Positions 7,456 through 13,708 of a DNA stretch of 58,682 nt are shown one piece after another. The stretch's first letter is position 1. Each line of letters begins with the position of its first letter. A model generated the notes under the pieces. The model searched no databases. It was not told the DNA's origin and worked only from the letters and a program-made list of their open reading frames with translations. The DNA is from Fermentibacter sp964564435 (lineage in GTDB: Bacteria > Fermentibacterota > Fermentibacteria > Fermentibacterales > Fermentibacteraceae): contig CAZMAT010000014.1 in NCBI GenBank assembly GCA_964564435.1, positions 1-58,682 of the forward strand. Direction: 5' to 3'. Position numbers and translations under genes: made by a program.

Positions 7456-7944
7456 ATGGAGCCGGAGGCGCTGCTCTCGAAGCTTTCGAACGAGGCGGAG
7501 GCTTCCGGGTACTCCATCAACCCCGACCGGGCCTTCGCCCTCGAACTAGCGCAGGGGCTCGCGCTCAACACCGCAAGGTACGGCTACCCGGCCTGCCCGT
7601 GCAGGCTGGCATCGGGTGACGCGAATGCAGACCGGGACATCGTCTGTCCCTGCGACTACAGGGATGCCGACCTCGACGAGTTCGGAAGCTGCTACTGCGC
7701 CCTGTACGTCAGTGCGGAGATCGCCCGGGGTGGAGGGAGCACCGCCCCTGTGCCCGAGAGGAGACCCGCGGGAGGCCCGTCTGCCGGAAGGGACACTATT
7801 CCTACCTCAGGTCTTCCATATCCGGTCTGGCGGTGTCGCGTGTGCGGTTATCTATGTGCACGGGATAATCCTCCAGGCGTATGCCCGGTGTGCAAGGCAG
7901 GCAGGGACAGGTTCGAGATATTCATCGGGGGTCCTAGTGGGTGA
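7456..7944 (+). CDS. Ferredoxin:thioredoxin reductase catalytic-type domain fused to rubredoxin-like domain
   Basis: 162 residues. Residues 1-90 match the catalytic subunit of ferredoxin:thioredoxin reductase: CPC at 47-49, CPC at 64-66 and CYC at 79-81, supplying the [4Fe-4S] ligands and the redox disulfide. Residues 120-155 are a rubredoxin-type iron knot (C127, C130, C143, C146). A Pro/Gly-rich linker joins them. The third motif is C-Tyr-C where chloroplast-type enzymes have C-His-C, and the motif spacings (14 and 12) also differ from those enzymes. The rubredoxin probably feeds electrons to the cluster, which reduces the glutaredoxin encoded just upstream. It ends tail-to-tail with the NusG-II gene, overlapping by 11 bases. 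Confidence 0.85.
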   Translation: MEPEALLSKLSNEAEASGYSINPDRAFALELAQGLALNTARYGYPACPCRLASGDANADRDIVCPCDYRDADLDEFGSCYCALYVSAEIARGGGSTAPVPERRPAGGPSAGRDTIPTSGLPYPVWRCRVCGYLCARDNPPGVCPVCKAGRDRFEIFIGGPSG

Positions 7945-8314
7945 CGGCGTCGGGAGCCCCTCCGGGCCCTCCCTCGATGCATATCCAGACCTCCGACGGC
8001 ATGCAGGCCGAGCACTCTCCTGCCTCAGTCACCCATCCCGCCTCCACGCACTGCCTCCCCGGGCACGGTGAAGACACGATCCTCGCCCGTCCCCCGGAGA
8101 TCTCCACAGCCAGGGGGCCCAGCCTCCCCTCCACGGTGAACGTGGTGTCCCTGCCGAGGTCGAACGAGGACTCACCAAAGGGCGAGTGGATCGTCAGCCT
8201 CGAGGCGTCACCGGCCCGCCCGCGCGCCAGCAGGACCGTTAGTGCAGCGAGGAAGGCGTAAAGAACCAGATCGGCGGGGCGGAAGAGCGGCCATTCACGT
8301 GACGATGCAGACAT
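7934..8314 (-). CDS. NusG domain II-containing protein, membrane-anchored
   Basis: About 126 residues. One N-terminal membrane segment (ADLVLYAFLAALTVLLA) precedes a small beta domain of the NusG-II family (RLTIHSPFGESSFDLGRDTTFTVEGRLGP) with the Cys-containing motif IVSSPCPGRQCVEAGWV. Such proteins are commonly encoded near ApbE or Rnf-type flavoprotein genes, and an ApbE gene is two genes upstream here; role unknown. Start chosen at ATG 8312-8314; an ATG three codons earlier is equally possible. It overlaps the radical SAM gene by about 20 bases and is the last gene of the rimP-to-NusG-II run. Confidence 0.75.
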   Translation of the reverse strand: MSASSREWPLFRPADLVLYAFLAALTVLLARGRAGDASRLTIHSPFGESSFDLGRDTTFTVEGRLGPLAVEISGGRARIVSSPCPGRQCVEAGWVTEAGECSACMPSEVWICIEGGPGGAPDAVTH

Positions 8315-9278
8315 CCCTGCCACATTTCATACAGCGCCCCGATGATAATGCTGCGATTCTGACAGAATATCCCGATCTTTCTATCAAAACTGTCCCGCAG
8401 CCGGGGCAAAGGGTGTCGCATTCCCCGCCCAGGTTGCCGGGGTAGACGAAATCGAGGTGCTTCGAGAACACCTCCGCTGCCCTGCGGATCGTGTCCGGCG
8501 GGGTGGGCGGCCTGTCCATCCTGTAGCGCGGGAAGTACCGTGAGACGTGCAGAGGCGTGGCGCGGCCGGCATGGTCGTTGAGCCAGGAGGCCATCGCGGG
8601 CCAGTCGTCCGGATCGTCGTTCTCGCCCGGGATGAGCAGGAACGTCACCTCGAGATGCCTGCCCGCCCCCGCGATCCTCTCGATCGAGCGCAGGACGGGT
8701 TCGCGCGAACCGCCGCAAAGGTTGCGGTAGAAGCCGTCACGCCAGCCCTTGAGGTCTACGTTCCACGCGTCGGTGACTTCGATGAGCTCGTCCAGCGGGC
8801 CCGGCTCGACGTACCCGTTCGAGACCATCACGGTGAACCCGCCGGCACGCCGCACGAGCGGGGCCGTCTCGACGATGTACTCGAGCCAGACGACTGGTTC
8901 GGTGTATGTGAACGCGAGGCCCGAGCTGCCGCCCGAGACCGCCGCGGAGGCCAGGTCGGCCGGGGCGACGAGCCTGGTGGGGCTCTCCTGCTGGGAGATC
9001 TCCCAGTTCTGGCAGAAGCTGCACGACAGGTTGCATCCCGCGGGGCCCGTCGACAGGACCATCGAACCGGGATGGAAGTGGTAGAGGGGCTTCTTCTCCA
9101 TGGGATCGGCCGAGATGCCGACGCACCTGCCCCATCCCGGGAGGGATGGCGAGCCTCCCGAGAGGCCTCTGACCCTGCATCTGCCGAGAGGTTCTCTCGC
9201 GGTCCAGAGGCAGTGCCTCGGGCAGAGCAGGCAGCGCCACGCCTCTCCGTTCCCGTCCGAGTCACCGGCCCGGGTCAC
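8295..9278 (-). CDS. amrS: AmmeMemoRadiSam-type radical SAM enzyme (AmrS-like)
   Basis: 327 residues. The radical SAM cluster ligands are C82, C86 and C89 in CNLSCSFCQNW. Before it come extra cysteines (C16, C19, C23, C34) of the CLLCPRHC...GRC type, and the C-terminus carries two CxxC-like pairs (CPGCG and CMKCG), all typical of the pyruvate-formate-lyase-activase-like AmrS family. That family often sits with Memo and AMMECR1 genes; neither is visible in this window. The substrate is unknown. The chosen GTG start at 9278 lies 10 bases after the ApbE stop; no strong ribosome site is seen, so the start is uncertain. Confidence 0.85.
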   Translation of the reverse strand: MTRAGDSDGNGEAWRCLLCPRHCLWTAREPLGRCRVRGLSGGSPSLPGWGRCVGISADPMEKKPLYHFHPGSMVLSTGPAGCNLSCSFCQNWEISQQESPTRLVAPADLASAAVSGGSSGLAFTYTEPVVWLEYIVETAPLVRRAGGFTVMVSNGYVEPGPLDELIEVTDAWNVDLKGWRDGFYRNLCGGSREPVLRSIERIAGAGRHLEVTFLLIPGENDDPDDWPAMASWLNDHAGRATPLHVSRYFPRYRMDRPPTPPDTIRRAAEVFSKHLDFVYPGNLGGECDTLCPGCGTVLIERSGYSVRIAALSSGRCMKCGRDVCIVT

Positions 9279-9288
9279 CCAGCGCGGA

Positions 9289-10272
9289 TCAGTCGAGGGT
9301 GCCGTACCGGGTCTCCGCGAGGCCTCCGCCGGGCAGCTCGGTGAGCACGAGCGCCCCGGAAGCCCCTGTCTCATCGGGTCTCATGGAGGATCCGGCCACC
9401 GCCAGCGCGGTCGAGAGGGCATCGGCCATGTCGGCCCTTTCGTGCAGCACCGTGACCGACGCCGGTACGGCCGCCGGCCAGCCTGTGGCGGGGTCGAGGA
9501 TGTGCGACCAGCGCCTGCCGTCCTCGATGAAGAAGCTCTCGTAGTCGCCGGAGGTGGAGACGGCTCCCCCGTCCGTCTCGATCACGGTGTAGAAGCCGTC
9601 GCCACGGGGATGCCGGACGGCGATGCGCCACACCCTTCCGCCGCAGCGTATCTCTCCGCCCATGTCCACGAGCACGGCCCGCGCACCCATGCCGACTGCG
9701 AGATCGTAGGCCCTGTCCGCCGCGTATCCGGCGGCTATCGCACCCATGTCCAGCCCGGAGCCGGGCTCTGCCACCAGCCTGCGACCGTCTTCGGAGAAGC
9801 GGCTCCATCCGCACAGGGCCAGAGCGGAGTCGACCGACGACGATTCCGGAACCGCGGGCGAGCCTTCGAATCCCCAGAGTTCCACCAGCGGCCGTATCGT
9901 GGGATCGAACCTTCCGCCGGTGGATGCCGTCAGCTCGCGGGAAAGCGCCGTAAGCCTGGCGAGGTCGGGTGACGGGATGCAGGATCCCGTGGCGTCGAGG
10001 CGCCCGAGGGAGCCCGTGCCTTCTGGATCGAGATCGCGGTCGAGAGCCGTCACGAGAGCGGCCATGCAGTCGGCTATGGAGTCGGCCGACGCTTCGTCGG
10101 CCACCACGATGAGGCCGGCGATGGTGCCCATCGCGGGGAAGGACCGCCTGACCTCGATTTCCGATCCTCCCCCGGAGAGGATCCTGTATCCTGCCGCAAT
10201 GACGAGGGACAGGACGAGGACCGCGGGGAGCAGGCGGCCCGGACGGAATCTGCTAGCGCATCCCTCCGCCAT
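9289..10272 (-). CDS. apbE: FAD:protein FMN transferase (ApbE)
   Basis: 327 residues with an N-terminal hydrophobic anchor (LLPAVLVLSLVIAAGYRIL). The ApbE body shows FPAMGTIAGL, the GGRFDPTIRPLVELWGF segment, DMGAIAAGYAADRAYDL, and the metal/FMN-site SHILDPATGWP. ApbE moves FMN from FAD onto a Ser/Thr of exported flavoproteins such as NqrC/RnfG-like subunits. No target flavoprotein is encoded in the window. The start overlaps the upstream small membrane-protein gene by 20 bases. Likely periplasmic, anchored in the inner membrane. Confidence 0.9.
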   Translation of the reverse strand: MAEGCASRFRPGRLLPAVLVLSLVIAAGYRILSGGGSEIEVRRSFPAMGTIAGLIVVADEASADSIADCMAALVTALDRDLDPEGTGSLGRLDATGSCIPSPDLARLTALSRELTASTGGRFDPTIRPLVELWGFEGSPAVPESSSVDSALALCGWSRFSEDGRRLVAEPGSGLDMGAIAAGYAADRAYDLAVGMGARAVLVDMGGEIRCGGRVWRIAVRHPRGDGFYTVIETDGGAVSTSGDYESFFIEDGRRWSHILDPATGWPAAVPASVTVLHERADMADALSTALAVAGSSMRPDETGASGALVLTELPGGGLAETRYGTLD

Positions 10273-10558
10273 CGAGGGCCCTCATCTCGTCCGTGTGGTA
10301 CTTGCAGAGATCGGAGCCGGGAATCGCCGGCCGGCCGCAGGTGCGGCACTTTCGGAGGTCGCTCTTCCTGACGGGCCTGTGGACCGGAGCGGACCCGGGG
10401 AAGACGATGGCCAGCAGGTGGAGGAACACGCCGAGCCCGGCCATGAACAGCGAATATCCCCCCACCTTCCAGATCATCCCGTTGGCCGGGCCCGTGAAGA
10501 AGGCCGCCGTCCAGGAGACGAGGGCCAGGAAGAACATGATGTTGGCGAAGCCTCGCAT
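10253..10558 (-). CDS. Small two-helix membrane protein with zinc-ribbon-like tail
   Basis: 101 residues. Two membrane segments are visible at about 5-22 and 28-52 (NIMFFLALVSWTAAFF and LFMAGLGVFLHLLAIVF). After a basic stretch the tail has CRTCGRPAIPGSDLCKYH, a Cys-x2-Cys...Cys-x2-His pattern that could bind zinc on the cytosolic side. I do not recognise a family. It lies 12 bases after the upstream secreted-protein gene and overlaps ApbE, so it belongs to the same transcript. Confidence 0.65.
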   Translation of the reverse strand: MRGFANIMFFLALVSWTAAFFTGPANGMIWKVGGYSLFMAGLGVFLHLLAIVFPGSAPVHRPVRKSDLRKCRTCGRPAIPGSDLCKYHTDEMRALDGGGMR

Positions 10559-10570
10559 ATCCGCGCCTCC

Positions 10571-11353
10571 CTACAGAAGGTCGAAGAAGCTGATCAGGTG
10601 ATTGGTCCCCAGCACCGCCAGCCCCTCATCCTCGTAATCGGAAAGGTAGAGCCCGACGGCGCCTGCCTCGACGAGAAGGTTCACCCAGCCGATGCCCTCG
10701 CCCGACGAGATCTGGCCCCATCCCGGCAGGATCAGCGACTTCCACGCCTGGCTGCCGCGCTCCACCGGCTCCTCGACGGCATCGGTCACCGTGCGGGATT
10801 CGGAGAGCTGGAAAGCGAGCGGAGGGCGGAACTCCAGGGGCGTGGAGGCGGTGCCGACCTCGAGCATCGAAACGTCGGCCATGGACCAGAACTGCTCCCT
10901 GTCCACGAGGCCCCTGCGAAGGCTGTCGGCGAGGCCGAGCGGGAACGAGAGCGAGACCCAGCTCATGTCGTCGTACGAGACGAGGTCGAGCCTGACGTGG
11001 GTGATGCCGGTCGACGGGAACTCGGCGTCCTTCGCGAGGATGACGTCGAGCACCCTGTCGAAGGGTGCCGAGAGCAGGTCGATGTCGAACAGGCTCTGGC
11101 CCTGGAAGGAGATGCCCGAGGAGCCGACGGTGTCGACGCAGAGGGAGAGGCCGGTTCCGCGCAGGTCGAGGCCCGCGCGGGTGGATATCTCCAGAGTGTT
11201 GCACCCCGGGGCCGGAGTGCCGGCGGAGATGTCTATCCTCATCACGCTGACGAAGGGATCGCCCTCGATGAGGGATTCGACGACGCCGAACTCGAACTGT
11301 GTCTGAGCAAAGGCGGGAACCGCCGCCAGCGCCGCGAGGATGAGGTATCTCAA
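10571..11353 (-). CDS. Secreted protein with DUF5683-like C-terminal segment
   Basis: 260 residues with a signal peptide (LRYLILAALAAVPAFAQ). The middle looks like a beta-rich exported domain. Near the end, WKSLILPGWGQISSGEGIGW resembles the conserved 'SxxLPGxGQ' segment of DUF5683-type membrane proteins, followed by one hydrophobic stretch (VNLLVEAGAVGLYLSDY). The function is unknown. Start TTG overlaps the dipeptidase stop as TTGA. Confidence 0.6.
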   Translation of the reverse strand: MRYLILAALAAVPAFAQTQFEFGVVESLIEGDPFVSVMRIDISAGTPAPGCNTLEISTRAGLDLRGTGLSLCVDTVGSSGISFQGQSLFDIDLLSAPFDRVLDVILAKDAEFPSTGITHVRLDLVSYDDMSWVSLSFPLGLADSLRRGLVDREQFWSMADVSMLEVGTASTPLEFRPPLAFQLSESRTVTDAVEEPVERGSQAWKSLILPGWGQISSGEGIGWVNLLVEAGAVGLYLSDYEDEGLAVLGTNHLISFFDLL

Positions 11354-12216
11354 CGCCGCCCCCTGATCTGGTTGAAGACGCGCCTCCAGTTGGATCCGGC
11401 CATCCTGTGCACGTCGATCTCCTTGAAACCGGCGCCGGCAAGGTACGAGAGGATCGAGGGCCACGACTCGCAGCCCGTGATGCCCGAGGGCAGGTTCGTC
11501 ACCCCGTCGAAATCGCTGCCGAAACCGACGTGCTCGATGCCTGCGACGTCCACGGCATGCCTGACATGGTCGAGGACAGTTCCCATCCCCGCCTCTGCCC
11601 CGAGGAAGTCGGGGACGAATGTGATGCCGACCACTCCGCCGAGGCGGGCGATCTCACGGATGTCGTCGTCCGGGAGGTTCCTCGGGATGTCGCAGTAGCG
11701 CCTGCAGTTGCAGTGGGTCGCCACGACAGGCAGGCCCATCGACAGCATGGATGACCGCGACCTGTCGCAGAGATGGGAAACGTCGACGAGAATGCCCGAT
11801 CTGACGAGTTTCGAGGCGAGCTTCCTCCCTGCAGGCGTCAGGTCCTCGTCGGTGCCGATCCCCCCGCCGTAGGAATTCATGCCGTTCCAGGTGAGGCTGG
11901 CGATGGAGACGCATGCGAGCTCGTCGTCGGTGATCCAGCCCGCGGCGATGGATTCGCAACCCTCCAGCCCGAGCAGGACCTCGACGCGCGTGGAGCTGAT
12001 GCCCTTCCAGGCGTCCATGCCCTTGCGGAATGCCTTCGCCGGCTCCTTCCAGGCCTCGGCGCAGATGGCCCCAACGACCGTTCCGACACCCGCGGCCTCG
12101 GCCCTGGGCAGGTCGAAGTGGACCCGCCCGGAACCACCGGTGATCCAGGAGGCATCGTCGGCCTTCAGGAGCGTGTCGACATGGGCGTCGAATACGCCGT
12201 CCCGCGCGCCCTTCAT
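11350..12216 (-). CDS. Membrane dipeptidase (peptidase family M19)
   Basis: 288 residues. Zinc-site features of renal-dipeptidase-type enzymes are present: FDAHVDTL (H12, D14), LLGLEGCESI with the bridging Glu, VDVSHLCD, PVVATHCNCR and GFGSDFDG. It cleaves dipeptides, including those with a D-residue at the C-terminus, and may recycle peptidoglycan peptides. No signal peptide is seen, so it is probably cytosolic. The ATG overlaps the stop of a 54-residue gene upstream (TGATG), which supports this start. Confidence 0.9.
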   Translation of the reverse strand: MKGARDGVFDAHVDTLLKADDASWITGGSGRVHFDLPRAEAAGVGTVVGAICAEAWKEPAKAFRKGMDAWKGISSTRVEVLLGLEGCESIAAGWITDDELACVSIASLTWNGMNSYGGGIGTDEDLTPAGRKLASKLVRSGILVDVSHLCDRSRSSMLSMGLPVVATHCNCRRYCDIPRNLPDDDIREIARLGGVVGITFVPDFLGAEAGMGTVLDHVRHAVDVAGIEHVGFGSDFDGVTNLPSGITGCESWPSILSYLAGAGFKEIDVHRMAGSNWRRVFNQIRGRR

Positions 12217-12380
12217 CACGATCCCCGAGACCCGGTGAGGGCCGTGAAACCCGATGCGAGCGTGTCGGAACCGAGTATCATGATCAGCACGAGAGCGAGT
12301 ATGAGGAGGAGCACCAGGACCTTGCCGTACTGGCGAGGCGCCCTGGGGTGCCTGTTCCTCCACTCGGTGGATATGTCCAC
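12216..12380 (-). CDS. 54-residue single-pass membrane microprotein
   Basis: A small frame fitted exactly between two genes: its GTG starts on the last base of the upstream stop (TAGTG), and its TGA overlaps the dipeptidase ATG (TGATG). The product has a basic, cytosol-type N-terminus (EWRNRHPRAPRQYGK), one membrane helix at about 21-36 (VLVLLLILALVLIMIL), and a short polar tail. Perfect packing on both sides and a clean transmembrane helix argue that it is real. No family recognised. Confidence 0.65.
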   Translation of the reverse strand: MDISTEWRNRHPRAPRQYGKVLVLLLILALVLIMILGSDTLASGFTALTGSRGS

Positions 12381-12760
12381 TAGAAGACGCGCCCGATCCG
12401 GAAGACCTTGTGGTACTCACCGAAGAGGGGGAAGTGGAGGGTGTCGGGATAGGCGACGTAGATGCTGTCGTCGGTGAACGTGAGGTCGCATCCGAGAGGC
12501 CCCCGGCACTGGAGCACGAGCGGGTTGTCGGTGGAGTCGCGAAGAGAGTTCCAGGCCTCGCGGCATACCGCCCGCCTCTCGACCTCGGTTCCCCTGAAGG
12601 CCCTCACGGAGTCGTACGCATCGTTGACCGCCGCCCTTACGCCAGCCGGACCGAGGAGATGGAAGTCGACCATCTTCCAGATCATCACCAGGACAAGAAG
12701 GCCAAGAGCCCCCCAGATGAGGCAGCCGGGCCTGATCGCCCCGCGCCTGCTTCCCGCCAT
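12380..12760 (-). CDS. Single-pass membrane protein of unknown function
   Basis: 126 residues. One N-terminal membrane helix (CLIWGALGLLVLVMIWKMV) after a basic start (MAGSRRGAIRPG); the rest is a soluble domain of about 95 residues with two Cys (QCRGPLGCDLTF). The frame stays open further upstream, but the ATG at 12758-12760 gives a normal membrane-anchor start and lies 19 bases after the LptE-like gene. It may work with the 54-residue neighbour, with which it is coupled. I recognise no family. Confidence 0.6.
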   Translation of the reverse strand: MAGSRRGAIRPGCLIWGALGLLVLVMIWKMVDFHLLGPAGVRAAVNDAYDSVRAFRGTEVERRAVCREAWNSLRDSTDNPLVLQCRGPLGCDLTFTDDSIYVAYPDTLHFPLFGEYHKVFRIGRVF

Positions 12761-12779
12761 GCCCGTCACCGCCACTGCT

Positions 12780-13280
12780 TCACCATCCAGAGATGCACCG
12801 CCTCGCCATCTCCTCTGCCACGATGCCGAGGAGGCGCTGTTTCGCCGCGGAGTATTCCTCCAGGCCGGGATCATACACAATCCATTCGTCTACGGGTTCA
12901 TCGTCGAGGATGCTCCGATCCATGACGAGGTCCGTGAACTCCAGGGACACTCTCATCTCCAGCTTGTACTCCTCGATCTCCTCCGAGGCCGAGAACGAGT
13001 AGGGGGTCCTGAAGAAGCCGGTCACCTGGCATTCCACGAGGGCGTCCGGGGACTCGGTGACCACCGACAGGCGCCCGCCCGAGATCAGCTCCGAGACGAA
13101 GAGCGAGTTCAGCTCCTGCTCGAGCCCGTATTCCTGGACCGAGCTCCTGAACTGGGCCACTCGGACGGTCGAGAGATGCCCGGGGAGGTTGCCGGTGAAG
13201 CTGTAGGCGCACCCGGCCGAGGCTGCGAGAATTACGGCAGCCACCAGGCTAAGCGCGCCCCGTGTGACCGAACCCGCCAT
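12780..13280 (-). CDS. LptE-like LPS-assembly lipoprotein
   Basis: 166 residues. Signal peptide with lipobox ending LAASAGC-AYSF, then GNLPGHLSTVRVAQFRSSVQEYGLEQELNSLFVSELISGG, which matches the LptE/RlpB-type pattern of an outer-membrane lipoprotein plugging LptD in LPS transport. Sequence conservation in this family is low, so the call is mostly architecture. The start ATG lies inside the dut 3' end, a 32-base overlap; the next in-frame starts would lose the basic N-region of the signal peptide, so the overlap is probably real. Confidence 0.7.
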   Translation of the reverse strand: MAGSVTRGALSLVAAVILAASAGCAYSFTGNLPGHLSTVRVAQFRSSVQEYGLEQELNSLFVSELISGGRLSVVTESPDALVECQVTGFFRTPYSFSASEEIEEYKLEMRVSLEFTDLVMDRSILDDEPVDEWIVYDPGLEEYSAAKQRLLGIVAEEMARRCISGW

Positions 13281-13695
13281 CTCCCCTCCCTGTCGCGGGA
13301 AGGCTGTCCACCCTGGCCAGCTCAGCGGCCGGGACTTCGCAGAGGACCGCCTGCGCTATCCTGTCGCCCCTCGCGATGGTTGCCGGACCCTCACCGTGGT
13401 TCACGAGGATGACCTTGACCTCTCCCCTGTAGTCTGAGTCGACCGTGCCGGGGGAGTTCAGGACCGTGAGGCCCAGCTTCGCGGCCATGCCGCTGCGGGG
13501 CCTCACCTGCCATTCGTACCCTTCGGGGATGGCCACCCTGATCCCCGTGGGGACGAGCGCCCTGCCGCCCGGGAGGATGGTGACGGATTCCTCCAGGGCG
13601 GCCAGGAGATCGAAGCCGCTGGAGCCTCCGGTCGCCCTCGCGGGGAGGGGCAGCCCCTCCCCGTGGGGCAGGACCTCGACGAGTATCCTCTTCAA
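13249..13695 (-). CDS. dut: dUTP diphosphatase
   Basis: 148 residues, trimeric dUTPase. All five motifs can be found: GFDLLAA (1), PRSGMAAKLG (2), NSPGTVDSDYRGEV (3), RIAQAVL (4) and the C-terminal RGDGGFGHTG arm (5). It hydrolyses dUTP to dUMP and PPi, keeping uracil out of DNA and feeding dTMP synthesis. It follows pnp by 13 bases. The DNA for motif 5 also encodes the start of the LptE-like protein in another frame. Confidence 0.95.
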   Translation of the reverse strand: MKRILVEVLPHGEGLPLPARATGGSSGFDLLAALEESVTILPGGRALVPTGIRVAIPEGYEWQVRPRSGMAAKLGLTVLNSPGTVDSDYRGEVKVILVNHGEGPATIARGDRIAQAVLCEVPAAELARVDSLPATGRGDGGFGHTGRA

Positions 13696-13708
13696 GCGGC
13701 CAGGGCCG

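Noticed and set aside
9746..11698. 650-residue plus-strand open frame
   Set aside because: Antisense to ApbE, the small membrane protein, the secreted protein and the dipeptidase; no domain is recognisable, while the minus-strand genes have clear motifs.
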